Shown here in pieces: positions 7,845 to 16,610 of a stretch of 27,738 bases of DNA (position 1 is its first letter; each line of letters begins with the position of its first letter). Both the position numbers and the translations under genes were made by a program. Source of the DNA: Thermoplasmata archaeon (GTDB lineage: Archaea; Thermoplasmatota; Thermoplasmata; Thermoplasmatales; Thermoplasmataceae); contig JAJZZQ010000027.1 in assembly GCA_021797525.1 (NCBI GenBank), positions 1-27,738 on the forward strand. Reading direction: 5' to 3'. The notes beneath the pieces are model-generated. The model made no database searches. It was not told the origin of the DNA and saw only the letters and a list, made by a program, of their open reading frames with translations.

Positions 7845-7856
7845 AAAATTATAATA
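7845..7856 (+). promoter_or_regulatory. TATA-like box for the UXS-Ugd-GalU genes
   Basis: AAAATTATAATA is centred about 27 bases before the ATG at 7879, the distance expected for a leaderless archaeal transcript. This favours ATG 7879 over the upstream in-frame ATG at 7867. Confidence 0.5.
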
Positions 7857-7878
7857 GATCAGTAAAATGTGGAGTTTA

Positions 7879-8808
7879 ATGGATAAAATACTTATATCAG
7901 GTGGGAACGGGTTCCTTGGATCTCACCTTGCTGAAAAGGCAATTAGAGAGGGGTTAGAAGTAGCTGTTATAGATGATTTTTCAACATCAAACCGCATAAA
8001 TGTCCCATCCAACGTAACGTTTATCAAAGGAAAAGTCGAAGAAGTTGATATAGGGGGAAATTTCGATTATATCGTCCACCTAGCAGCAAGACCGTCACCG
8101 GAAGATTATATTCAGAACCCAGTTGAAACACTAATGTCTAACTCTTTAGGTACTATGAGGCTTCTTGAACTTTCAAAGAGATCTAACTCTAGATTTATCT
8201 ATGCATCCTCTTCTGAAGTTTATGGTAATGCCCATATTTTACCAACTCCAGAAACTTACTATGGATACGTGAGTTGCTGGGGAATTAGAAGTTGTTATGA
8301 TGAGGGCAAGAGATATTCCGAAGCGCTTACAATGGCTTATCACAGAAAATTTGGTATTGACACTAGAATACAGAGGCCATTCAATGTTTATGGGCCCAGA
8401 ATCAGACCTGACGGCCTCTATGGCAGAGTCATACCAAGATTTATACAGCAGGCTCTAAATGGTGAGAATATAACTATACATGGTGACGGAAAACAGACAA
8501 GATCATTTTTGTATGTGGATGACTGGGTTGATGCAACATGGCGCATGATAACAATGGATGATCTAGATGGCAATATCTTAAATATTGGATCGCCTGATGA
8601 AATCACAATTCTTGAACTTGCTAATTTAATTGTAAAAAAGACAAAATCACCCTCTAAAATTGTCCATGTGGAAAAGAGAGAAGATGACCCGGTAAGAAGG
8701 TCAGCTGATATAACGAAAGCAAAGAATCTACTGAGGTGGAAACCCGAGACTAATCTGGATAGAGGATTGCAAGAAACCATAGAATGGGTAAGGAGGGATG
8801 CCATGTGA
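7879..8808 (+). CDS. UDP-glucuronate decarboxylase (UDP-xylose synthase)-like SDR
   Basis: An extended short-chain dehydrogenase/reductase likely to convert UDP-glucuronate to UDP-xylose through a bound NAD-dependent 4-keto intermediate. Counting from the ATG at 7879 (310 residues): the NAD-binding GGNGFLG is at 8-14, SSSEVYG at 110-116, and the catalytic pair Y140/K144 lies in GIRSCYDEGKR. That segment and the C-terminal EDDPVRRSADITKAKNLL are hallmarks of the UXS/ArnA-decarboxylase group and distinguish it from plain UDP-glucose 4-epimerases. The gene overlaps the UDP-glucose dehydrogenase start by 4 bases, and that enzyme makes its expected substrate. ATG 7867 would add MWSL and is less likely given the TATA spacing. 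An epimerase role on UDP-glucuronate or UDP-glucose is the main alternative. Confidence 0.85.
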   Translation: MDKILISGGNGFLGSHLAEKAIREGLEVAVIDDFSTSNRINVPSNVTFIKGKVEEVDIGGNFDYIVHLAARPSPEDYIQNPVETLMSNSLGTMRLLELSKRSNSRFIYASSSEVYGNAHILPTPETYYGYVSCWGIRSCYDEGKRYSEALTMAYHRKFGIDTRIQRPFNVYGPRIRPDGLYGRVIPRFIQQALNGENITIHGDGKQTRSFLYVDDWVDATWRMITMDDLDGNILNIGSPDEITILELANLIVKKTKSPSKIVHVEKREDDPVRRSADITKAKNLLRWKPETNLDRGLQETIEWVRRDAM

Positions 8809-10019
8809 GGATAGGAGTTTTAGGCCTTGGCTATGTTGGGCTTGTAACTGCTGCAGTACTCGGCAGCAGAGGGAATTCGGTAACAGGAATTGACGTGGAT
8901 ATTTCTAAGATTAAGCTACTTAATAGTGGAAAATCACCCATATTTGAACCTGAACTTGACGATAGAATCAGGAATGCCGGAGAAAACCTTGAATTTTCAG
9001 GTGATTTTTCAAAGCTTACGGACTGCGATGTGATATTTCTGTGCGTGCCCACGCCAAACGTGGAGAATAAAATAGATCTTAGATATGTTCTGTCCGCCGC
9101 AACTGAAGTCAAAAAATATAATACGTCTGCTGACCTTGTAATAAAAAGCACAGTATTGCCTGGAACTGCGAAGAAATTAGCAGAACTCACAGGGATGAAC
9201 GTTGTTTCCAACCCAGAGTTTACCAGGGAGGGTTCGGCGATCCATGATACTGAGAAACCGGACAGAATTGTCATTGGAGGCAGGTCTGTTCAAAATGTAA
9301 TAAAATTATGGGAATTTACAGGTTCACCTGTTGTTGTTACGTCAAATGAGAATGCTGAACTTATCAAGTATGCAAGCAATGCCTTTCTTGCGGTTAAGAT
9401 ATCTTTCATAAATCAGATTGCAGACCTTTGCGAAAAGATACCTCGGACGGATGTCAAGGTTGTTGCTGAAGGTATGGGGTTGGACAGTAGGATCGGCAAA
9501 GAATTTTTAAAGGCGGGGCTAGGTTATGGAGGATCATGCTTCCCGAAGGACACTCTTGCGATGTCCTCGTTTGCCAAGGAAAATGGCGTGGATCTAAGCA
9601 TAGTTGATTCTGCTATTCGGTATAATAATGACAGGGTGCCTTACCTAGTTAACAAAATAATGGAACATGTCGGTTCACTTAACGGTAGAAATGTCTGCGT
9701 TCTTGGCTTAAGCTTCAAGGATAATACTGACGATCTTCGAGAAAGCAGATCGGTTATGCTTGTAGATATCCTGAAAAGTCAAGGAGCGACTGTTATGGCG
9801 TATGATCCTGTTGTGAGAAACATTAGCAACGTTGACATTTCTGATAACATAAAAGATTGCATTTCATCTTCCGAAATTGTGATTACGGCTACTGAATGGA
9901 AAGACTTTTCTGATATGGACACTTCAATTCTTAAGGGAAAGAAAGTGTTTGACCTCAGGAGGATTTTTGATCCAAAGAAAGTTGAAATTGCCTTGGGTGT
10001 TGGAATTGGCAAAAATTAG
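8805..10019 (+). CDS. ugd: UDP-glucose 6-dehydrogenase
   Basis: Oxidises UDP-glucose to UDP-glucuronate with two NAD+. With the GTG at 8805 as start (404 residues), the Rossmann motif GLGYVGL is at 7-13, VPTP near 81-84, the central helix ends with the family Lys (LAVKISF), and the catalytic Cys is C245 in GYGGSCFPKDT. The C-terminal UDP-binding domain begins around LGLSFKDNTDDLRES. The GTG is preferred over the in-frame ATG at 8784 because AAGGAGGG at 8790-8797 lies 7 bases before it and the ATGTGA overlap couples it to the upstream gene. A GDP-mannose or UDP-N-acetyl-sugar dehydrogenase is possible in principle, but its neighbours GalU and UXS argue for UDP-glucose. Confidence 0.9.
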   Translation: MRIGVLGLGYVGLVTAAVLGSRGNSVTGIDVDISKIKLLNSGKSPIFEPELDDRIRNAGENLEFSGDFSKLTDCDVIFLCVPTPNVENKIDLRYVLSAATEVKKYNTSADLVIKSTVLPGTAKKLAELTGMNVVSNPEFTREGSAIHDTEKPDRIVIGGRSVQNVIKLWEFTGSPVVVTSNENAELIKYASNAFLAVKISFINQIADLCEKIPRTDVKVVAEGMGLDSRIGKEFLKAGLGYGGSCFPKDTLAMSSFAKENGVDLSIVDSAIRYNNDRVPYLVNKIMEHVGSLNGRNVCVLGLSFKDNTDDLRESRSVMLVDILKSQGATVMAYDPVVRNISNVDISDNIKDCISSSEIVITATEWKDFSDMDTSILKGKKVFDLRRIFDPKKVEIALGVGIGKN

Positions 10020-10803
10020 AAAATGTGTGATACCTGCTGCAGGAATGGGGAAGAGGTTTTATCCCCTTACTAGGGCACAGCCTAAGGAGATGCTCCCCAT
10101 TCTGGATAAACCGGTAATTCATTATGTTGTTGAGGAAGCTGTAAAATCTGGTTTAGATGAGATACTAATTGTTGTGGGATATGGAAAAGACGCAATAATA
10201 AATTATTTCGATAAGCATCCGCTCGACAACGAGATGGACTCGTACGGAATCGGTGAACTGCCGGATATATATTTCGTCAGGCAGAAAGAACAGAAAGGTT
10301 TGGGTGATGCTCTCAGATATGCTAAAACATTTGTTGCTGATGATATTTTTTCCGTCCTGCTTGGTGATACAATATACGTTTCTAATTCCCAAGAAACTGT
10401 TACTAGAAAATTTCTACAAATGAGCTTCAAGATGAACGCTTCTTCAGTTGCCGTGGAAGAAGTACCGGATCAAAGACTATCTCAGTACGGTATCATTGAT
10501 TTTGATGCTGTTGATGATGATCTGTATATTATAAGAGACATAGTGGAGAAGCCTGATAAAGGATCCGCACCAAGCAACATGGGAATTACTGGAATCTATG
10601 TTCTAGAACCTTTTATATTTGACTATCTAGAGAGAATACAACCAGGAAAAGGTGGTGAATATCAGCTAACTGATGCACTAAAACTAATGGCTAGGGATAT
10701 AGATGTTTTTGCTTCCAGAATAAACGGGATCAGATATGACATAGGAAGCAAAGAGCTATGGTATTCAACTTTTGTTGAATTTGTAAGAAAATATTCCAAG
10801 TAA
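10006..10803 (+). CDS. galU: UTP--glucose-1-phosphate uridylyltransferase
   Basis: Makes UDP-glucose from glucose-1-phosphate and UTP, the first step of the chain completed by the two upstream genes. With the TTG at 10006 the protein has 265 residues. The nucleotide-binding signature is GMGKRFYPLTRAQPKEMLP (13-31), then LDKPVIHYVVEEAVKSG, the metal-binding LGDT segment, and VEKPDKG for sugar-phosphate binding. The frame is open back to 9949, but upstream codons do not fit the family, whose members start a few residues before the signature. TTG 10006 therefore overlaps the end of ugd by 14 bases, and no strong Shine-Dalgarno is seen, so the start is uncertain by a few codons. Glucose-1-phosphate thymidylyltransferase is the alternative, but the AAGMGKRF start is GalU-like. 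Confidence 0.88.
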   Translation: MAKIRKCVIPAAGMGKRFYPLTRAQPKEMLPILDKPVIHYVVEEAVKSGLDEILIVVGYGKDAIINYFDKHPLDNEMDSYGIGELPDIYFVRQKEQKGLGDALRYAKTFVADDIFSVLLGDTIYVSNSQETVTRKFLQMSFKMNASSVAVEEVPDQRLSQYGIIDFDAVDDDLYIIRDIVEKPDKGSAPSNMGITGIYVLEPFIFDYLERIQPGKGGEYQLTDALKLMARDIDVFASRINGIRYDIGSKELWYSTFVEFVRKYSK

Positions 10804-10851
10804 TAATTCTCAAATTTATGTAAAATCTCTAGTGAGTGGGTGTTGCCTGGA

Positions 10852-11790
10852 ATGAAAATAGCGTTGATTGGAAAATTTGCAATGTACAATGCAGAATACT
10901 TTTATTCAAAAGCTTTCCGGAAAATGGGTCATGATGTAGAGTTCTTTGATCAGTACAGTGGAATAAATCACAGCACAATTCATAGATATATTCAGTCCCG
11001 GTCAAAAATTTTCCACTTCTTGATGAGCCAATATGATATCAATAAGGATATAGTTACTACTTTACACAGATATGACCCGGACCTGATCATCGTTTTTAAG
11101 GGAGAGTTTCTCTCTACAAGAACGCTGGAAGAATTATCCCGGAATTTTAAAATCGTACTATTCTGGCCAGATACTTATAAATTTATACCGTCTATTGCTG
11201 GGAGAATTCAGTTCTTCGAAACCTTGATAACTGCCTCAAATAATCTTGATTTTTATTACAGATTGGGGGCGAGGCGGGCTCTCACTGTGCCATGGGCATG
11301 TGATCCCGAATTTCACAGATACCTGAATATGGATCCGAAGTACAATGTATCTTTCGTTGGCACTGCATATCCGGAAAGAAGGAGAATTTTAAAAAAGATA
11401 CGGGATGTCAACGTATTCGGGGATTATTGGTTTGGCTTTGGGCTAAGGCACCAAGCTGTAATTGGGGAAGAATATGTAAAAACAATTAACTCTAGCAGAA
11501 TAAATCTGAATCTGCAGGCCAGGATCAGTATTATGGCAGATGCCCCTACAATGAGAACTTTTGAAATTGCGGGTTGCAGATCATTCCAGATCTCCGATCA
11601 TATGCCCTCATTGAAGACTTATTTTCCAGAAATTGTAACTTTCAAAACTTTGGATGAATTAAAGGACCTGATCGCATATTATATTAACGCAGAATCAGAA
11701 CGAAATGAGATATCGAATAAACTTCAAGAAAGATGCTATAAACATTTCACTTACTTTTTAACTGCGAAACGCATACTCGAAAAAGTTTAA
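10852..11790 (+). CDS. CgeB-like glycosyltransferase
   Basis: A probable GT-B glycosyltransferase of the CgeB/Glyco_trans_1_2 type (313 residues from the ATG at 10852). It starts MKIALIGKFAMYN, has PDLIIVFKGEFLS in the N-terminal domain, LFWPDTYKF in the middle, and a C-terminal domain with VSFVGTAYPERRRIL, the linker SRINLNLQAR, MRTFEIAGCRSFQISD and the closing helix. That C-terminal pattern is characteristic of CgeB-like proteins, where the donor-site Glu lies in the MRTFE segment. GTG 10840 is possible but would only add four residues. It lies 48 bp after galU and is probably in the same transcript. Donor and acceptor are not predictable; the context suggests a UDP-xylose, UDP-glucuronate or UDP-glucose donor. 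Confidence 0.75.
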   Translation: MKIALIGKFAMYNAEYFYSKAFRKMGHDVEFFDQYSGINHSTIHRYIQSRSKIFHFLMSQYDINKDIVTTLHRYDPDLIIVFKGEFLSTRTLEELSRNFKIVLFWPDTYKFIPSIAGRIQFFETLITASNNLDFYYRLGARRALTVPWACDPEFHRYLNMDPKYNVSFVGTAYPERRRILKKIRDVNVFGDYWFGFGLRHQAVIGEEYVKTINSSRINLNLQARISIMADAPTMRTFEIAGCRSFQISDHMPSLKTYFPEIVTFKTLDELKDLIAYYINAESERNEISNKLQERCYKHFTYFLTAKRILEKV

Positions 11791-11811
11791 TTATTGTAAA
11801 ATTATGGAGAC

Positions 11812-14800
11812 ATGTTGAAGATCAAGAATCATTTTACCATCTCTCTTAATATTAAAGATCGGAATATTTTACTAAGTAGGTTAATAAAGTACTCAATATT
11901 ACTGACCATTGCTTTGCTGCTGGTTTCATCATTGATCTTCACCATATTAAACACATTGTCACAACATATGGGACTGTTGGCGTTTCTGATTCTTTGCCTC
12001 TTTGTCATCCTAATCATTGCATCATTGTTTCATGATAAAGGTGCTTCCTTGAAGGAATCGTCCCAAGAACCCGTTGAATCAGGAATCACTAACCGGTATT
12101 CCTTCTTTCTTTCTAACGCAATAGCAGCGACTATTTTGATACTCCTTTCTCTGAGATTAGTTATATTTTCTAACCCTGTTACGCAAATCCTAAATCCCAA
12201 TCCACCATTCTTTAATTCATTCTGGCAGTACTCTTTCAACATCCTTTCCGGCTATCAGGGGAATTCTCAGGGTTTTATTGTACAGAGCTTGTATTCCAAC
12301 CTCCTTTCATTTCTGCCCTTCTCAACTGGATTGCTCGTAAAGATTTCATTTGTTTTTGAATTCTATTTCTATTACTTTCTAGCCTGTTCAGTGTCTCTTG
12401 TACTGTATCGTGTGGTTGCAATCAGGCGTATCAGTCCTGCCGTTTTCTCCATATTTTTTTCGTATTTATTCCTGGCAAATTTCATCTTCAGATCACAGGG
12501 TTTCAGCTCTTTTATAGTTGGACCCATAATGTTTGCATATGTAATCATTAAATTTTGGGAACAAGCCAAATACAGAAAATTTTCCTCAGTGGACGCTGTA
12601 TCCGTCGGGTTAGCCACTGCGTTTGGAATATTTGGGGACCCGAGAGTGCTCGTATACTTCTTCCTGTTAACACTCAGTATTATAATATTGTCCCCTCTAT
12701 ATGGATTGCTCAGGAAAAATTTTGTCTTTTTGACCAAAGCGTACCTAGTGGTGCTTCCCTTATTCGGCATAATGTACTTTATGACCTCATTTGTACCTTT
12801 TTTTCAGGCCAACGGTGGAAGAGCAGGAAATATCTCCACAATTGCAGCTTTTTCCTCAGGAACTCAACCCATGTATATCTTTAATTTCCTCGCCAACTGG
12901 TGGTCTAATTTTGTAGCTGCTCCCCCAACCGTTATATTTACTGGGCTTGGCAGGTATAATTTCATGCCTACGCTTTATGCAGGTAATGCTATCGCAGTTG
13001 TGCCTTCCGGTCCTCTGACCATTTTATGGTCAGTTTCCTTGACCATAGTATCAATCTTTGCCATTATAGGTATATATCTTCTCTACATTCACAGGGAACA
13101 CAGACCTGCCCTCATAGTTGTGGTTGGATTTGCCATTACATTCTTGCTTACGCTGGGTACAAATATAGGGTTCAAGCCTCTCATTCAGTTATATGCCACG
13201 ATTTCAACTCTCCCCATCATTGGCCCATTCTGGGCAGTAACTATCTCAACACCACAATACATCGATCAGTACCTTTCCTCTTATCTTATAGTTTTCACAT
13301 CCGCTGCTGTGTTGATTCTCTCGGAATATAACAGGGAAAACATTCATAGAGGTCACTCTAGGAATTTACACATCTTTTGGCTGCGCATACGCCACAACAG
13401 GATGATGAAGTATATCCCACTTCTTTTCGTCCTTTCCATGTTCCTGTTTGCCAACTGGCAGTTTCTCGATCCTTCTTACGCCCTCGGTCAGGAACTACCA
13501 GGAGAATTGCCAGGAAATTCAGTTGGCAATGTTTCATATCTTACACCTGTTACAGCACCGCCTGGCTGGCTAGAAACATACCAAAAAATGTATCCAACTG
13601 AAAATCTAACGTATTCGGTTTACAGTAATGACGGGTACGCAAATCTCCTCAAATGGGATCATGGGTTCAATATCGGAGATTCGCCGGGAACATCTCCAAA
13701 TCCGGAGTTTGTAACGCTTTTCAATAGGATTATGAACTATAACGAGAGCTGGCTTCTGCCAACATTGATGCAGGAATATGGTGTTAAATACATATTCTTT
13801 GACAAAACTCAGGTTCATCCCGACTGGTCAATACTGTCGTTTCTGAATTATTCAGGCTTGCCCTCTTACCAAAACGCGTCTGCCGATCTCTTCTACACAG
13901 ATAATTCATCGGAGATTTCAGGAAGCCCGTATCTGTTCTCCGCCGGCGGTTTCAACAATCAGGATATACTTAATCTGACGTATTTGCTTCATTCTGCTGG
14001 ATACTATGCAGCTCTTTCGCCATCCAATGGATCTGGTATATCATTCACAAAAGATTTGGGCAATGCAAGCGGGACCTATATTTCGCTCAGCAATATTTCC
14101 TCAATGTACCCAAGCAGGATCCTGCCTGAAATGACCGGAAATTACAGTGGTTCGTCCAATGCTGATAATTTCTGGATAGGAAATGATTGGTATGTGACGA
14201 GGTATAATGGAGGATACTACGTCAATTATTCCTTTAACAACGGATCACTTTCCGTGAACAGATATTCTCCTTCTCCGGAGAATTACAACGAATCAAGTCC
14301 TCCGCTTTTCTTCCTTTCCTATACCAACAGTTCCAGCAACCTTACGGGAGGCAGTGTGATCCGTATACCTTCAGGATATTCCGTTGTGGTAAACTTTGCA
14401 TTTGGATACAGGTCCACTTCCAGCGGCTATGCAGGATTCTTTTCCGGCCCAAATTATGATGCCCTGAAGGAGAGCAACTCCTCAAGGAGCATAAACGGAT
14501 CATTCACCATACCGGCAGGAACAAAGGACTTTGGCATAGGTTTTTCATTCTCGTCCTACAACGGCACATTCACACTGATTCATCCCCACATATCATACAC
14601 TTTCGTTAAGAACTCCATGGTGGACCTTCACAGCACAGATTTGGGCAATGCAAGCGGGACCTACCATAACGCTACCTATATGGATGTTACAGGTGTACCG
14701 GACACAGAATATGTTGTTTCCTATTCCGGATCATATGATGGTGATAACCACCATACTTTTCACTTTACTGCTGAGTCGAATTCATCTGGTGTTCTGAACA

Positions 14801-15204
14801 TTTCACTATCTGACGTTAATTTTCTTGGTGAACTTGCCGTCTTTAAGGCGGACTATCCTTCCACCTTTAATTCGGGCAATAGTATTGGGAAGATACAATT
14901 TTTAAACGGTGGATCAACGATAGTTATGAATGAGGTAAGCTCACGTTACATAGTCATAAGCTACAGTCCGGATTATTCATGGAAAAGTTCTGGCGGGTTG
15001 AAATTTGTAGGTGTGAACGCTTTTGGTCAGCAGGTCTTTGAAGTCCCATCCAACGGAAATTATTCTATATACATTCCAGGGGCCGACTTGCATAATTATT
15101 CAGACTGGGCCACTGCGCTGTTCATGAATGTAGGATTTCCCACCCTGCTTATTATTGGGATATATAGGAGGAGAAAAGCTTCAAAAAATGTTCACCGAAC
15201 ATGA
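11812..15204 (+). CDS. Large multi-spanning membrane protein with sequon-rich ectodomain, probable GT-C glycosyltransferase
   Basis: A protein of 1130 residues. Residues 1-545 contain about 13 predicted membrane spans (for example 23-45, 51-73, 101-123, 170-203), with an outside-facing loop LNPNPPFFNSFWQYSFNILS near 125-144 and an FGDPR segment near 277. This layout resembles lipid-linked-sugar GT-C enzymes such as the AftD/YfhO types. Residues of about 545-1095 form a beta-rich, Asn/Ser/Gly/Tyr-rich ectodomain with many N-X-S/T sequons. One last span, near 1100-1120, is followed by RRRKASK. Within the ectodomain LGNASGTY recurs at about 749 and 944, encoded by an identical 27-bp DNA repeat. 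GGAGA lies a few bases before the ATG. It is 21 bp after the CgeB-like gene, and its 3' end overlaps the convergent GT4 by 13 bp. Its enzyme role is inferred from architecture; a giant surface adhesin is the alternative. Confidence 0.6.
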   Translation: MLKIKNHFTISLNIKDRNILLSRLIKYSILLTIALLLVSSLIFTILNTLSQHMGLLAFLILCLFVILIIASLFHDKGASLKESSQEPVESGITNRYSFFLSNAIAATILILLSLRLVIFSNPVTQILNPNPPFFNSFWQYSFNILSGYQGNSQGFIVQSLYSNLLSFLPFSTGLLVKISFVFEFYFYYFLACSVSLVLYRVVAIRRISPAVFSIFFSYLFLANFIFRSQGFSSFIVGPIMFAYVIIKFWEQAKYRKFSSVDAVSVGLATAFGIFGDPRVLVYFFLLTLSIIILSPLYGLLRKNFVFLTKAYLVVLPLFGIMYFMTSFVPFFQANGGRAGNISTIAAFSSGTQPMYIFNFLANWWSNFVAAPPTVIFTGLGRYNFMPTLYAGNAIAVVPSGPLTILWSVSLTIVSIFAIIGIYLLYIHREHRPALIVVVGFAITFLLTLGTNIGFKPLIQLYATISTLPIIGPFWAVTISTPQYIDQYLSSYLIVFTSAAVLILSEYNRENIHRGHSRNLHIFWLRIRHNRMMKYIPLLFVLSMFLFANWQFLDPSYALGQELPGELPGNSVGNVSYLTPVTAPPGWLETYQKMYPTENLTYSVYSNDGYANLLKWDHGFNIGDSPGTSPNPEFVTLFNRIMNYNESWLLPTLMQEYGVKYIFFDKTQVHPDWSILSFLNYSGLPSYQNASADLFYTDNSSEISGSPYLFSAGGFNNQDILNLTYLLHSAGYYAALSPSNGSGISFTKDLGNASGTYISLSNISSMYPSRILPEMTGNYSGSSNADNFWIGNDWYVTRYNGGYYVNYSFNNGSLSVNRYSPSPENYNESSPPLFFLSYTNSSSNLTGGSVIRIPSGYSVVVNFAFGYRSTSSGYAGFFSGPNYDALKESNSSRSINGSFTIPAGTKDFGIGFSFSSYNGTFTLIHPHISYTFVKNSMVDLHSTDLGNASGTYHNATYMDVTGVPDTEYVVSYSGSYDGDNHHTFHFTAESNSSGVLNISLSDVNFLGELAVFKADYPSTFNSGNSIGKIQFLNGGSTIVMNEVSSRYIVISYSPDYSWKSSGGLKFVGVNAFGQQVFEVPSNGNYSIYIPGADLHNYSDWATALFMNVGFPTLLIIGIYRRRKASKNVHRT
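14052..14078 (+). repeat. 27-bp direct repeat, copy 1
   Basis: It starts AGATTTGGGC and ends GCGGGACCTA, and is identical to 14637-14663. The spacing is 585 bp, an exact number of codons, so both copies encode LGNASGTY in the ectodomain. Perfect DNA identity in otherwise dissimilar flanks suggests a recent copy or gene conversion event. Confidence 0.8.
14637..14663 (+). repeat. 27-bp direct repeat, copy 2
   Basis: Identical to 14052-14078. It marks the start of what looks like a second ectodomain module (YHNATYMDVTGVPDTEYVV). Confidence 0.8.
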
Positions 15205-16349
15205 AGATCATTGCAGGCTTGAATGAATCTATCAATCATTCTTGCGTATCCATGTTCCTGAGCTGTCCTGTAGCCTTCTTCAGAGATCACAATCAGTTTC
15301 TCCTCATTATTTAGAAGTGCTTTCACAGCTTCAAAAATAGACTCTTCATCACCTGGCGGAACCATAATACCGTTCTCCCCACTCCTGAGGTATTCCCTGA
15401 TACCCACAGAATCGGTGGCTACCACAGCACATCCGCAGGCCATGGCTTCAAGCGGAGGAAGCGGATAACCCTCTAGACGTGAAGTTATCACGAAAATCCT
15501 GTTCATATTGAGCAATTTAACCATATTACCGTTATCAGGCCTGAAATGATAATTGACATATTTAGGGACTCTCTCTTTGGGTATGTTTCCAAATGCACTT
15601 ATTTCAATACCCGGAATTTCGTTATAAAGATGATGCATGGCCTCCAGTGCCGTATCAGGATCTTTCTGCTCACCATCCCTGAGTATGAAAACAACGCTCT
15701 TTGGCGATCTGCTGTTGATTGGAACAGTGCGGGCAAATAACCTAAGGTCTATCGCCATTGGTATTACCTCTGCCGGTGGGTATCTGTCAGCAACTTCCCT
15801 GTTGATGAATATCTTTCTTTCAAGGTTCCGGTATATTTCAGATGCAACGGATGAGTACTGATGTGAATACAGTGGCTGTGTTTCATCGATCTGCGAAAAA
15901 AGCACTATTCTATTTTCCTCAACATTTGTGCTCTTCAGCATAACGGCGCTTAGGAAGTTGGTGGCAATATAGAATTTAGCAACGGTATTTCCAGTTCCCG
16001 CACGAAAAATTCTAACCCCGCGGTCAAATGAACATGATGGAATTCCTTTTCTTGCCCTTCTAAGTACAGGATAGAGAAATCTGTGCAACCATGGCGTGTC
16101 ATTCAGCCACAGAACAAGTCTCGATGGAATTGAATATCCAGTGAAGTATGGGTCAAGTACCTTATTCCAATCCGATCTGGTCATTACAAGGATGCCAACC
16201 CTGTACCCCCTGCCATGAAGACCATTAACTATTGCCGCCACGATTTTTGCACCGCCAGAACCATCAATGGGAAGGCCGTTCACTGCGAAGATAAAATCGA
16301 AAAACAACGACTTGGAATTTTGTTGTTTTTGTCTCCTTTCACTATTCAT
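15192..16349 (-). CDS. GT4 family glycosyltransferase
   Basis: A GT-B glycosyltransferase, 385 residues from the ATG at 16349. The N-terminus FDFIFAVNGLPIDGSGGAK carries the GGA motif of the acceptor domain. The C-terminal domain has VVFILRDGEQKDPDTALEA, and the E-X7-E donor site in LEGYPLPPLEAMACGCAVVA, followed by GIREYLRSGENGIMVPPGD. The reading frame is open to a TTG at 16427, but the extra 26 basic, low-similarity residues do not look like the family, so the only in-frame ATG (16349) is chosen, without a clear ribosome-binding site. The 3' end overlaps the large membrane protein gene tail to tail by 13 bp, which means antisense transcripts if termination is leaky. It is divergent from the GT4 at 16611. 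Confidence 0.88.
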   Translation of the reverse strand: MNSERRQKQQNSKSLFFDFIFAVNGLPIDGSGGAKIVAAIVNGLHGRGYRVGILVMTRSDWNKVLDPYFTGYSIPSRLVLWLNDTPWLHRFLYPVLRRARKGIPSCSFDRGVRIFRAGTGNTVAKFYIATNFLSAVMLKSTNVEENRIVLFSQIDETQPLYSHQYSSVASEIYRNLERKIFINREVADRYPPAEVIPMAIDLRLFARTVPINSRSPKSVVFILRDGEQKDPDTALEAMHHLYNEIPGIEISAFGNIPKERVPKYVNYHFRPDNGNMVKLLNMNRIFVITSRLEGYPLPPLEAMACGCAVVATDSVGIREYLRSGENGIMVPPGDEESIFEAVKALLNNEEKLIVISEEGYRTAQEHGYARMIDRFIQACNDLHVR

Positions 16350-16610
16350 AGATGAGCCACTAAATCGACGAACGAGGCATCTGAGATTCTTAACGTTACA
16401 AAGAATCACACCGGGCCTGGTCTTCAATTACAAGAAATTAGCGCGCTACTTAAAATTTGCCTTGTTGAAGTGAAGATGTAATTGGCCTACTAATCTGATC
16501 CGAAATTAAATTTTCGGAAATTTATTCGTGCATGAGAACAATGTGTACAATGAATTGAATGGTTCGGACAATTCGAGATAATCTTATTCCTCATCGACAT
16601 CCCTTACTCA

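Noticed and set aside
16350..16427. N-terminal extension of the minus-strand GT4 from TTG 16427
   Set aside because: The 26 extra residues are basic and unlike GT4 starts, and no ribosome-binding site or TATA box favours the TTG.
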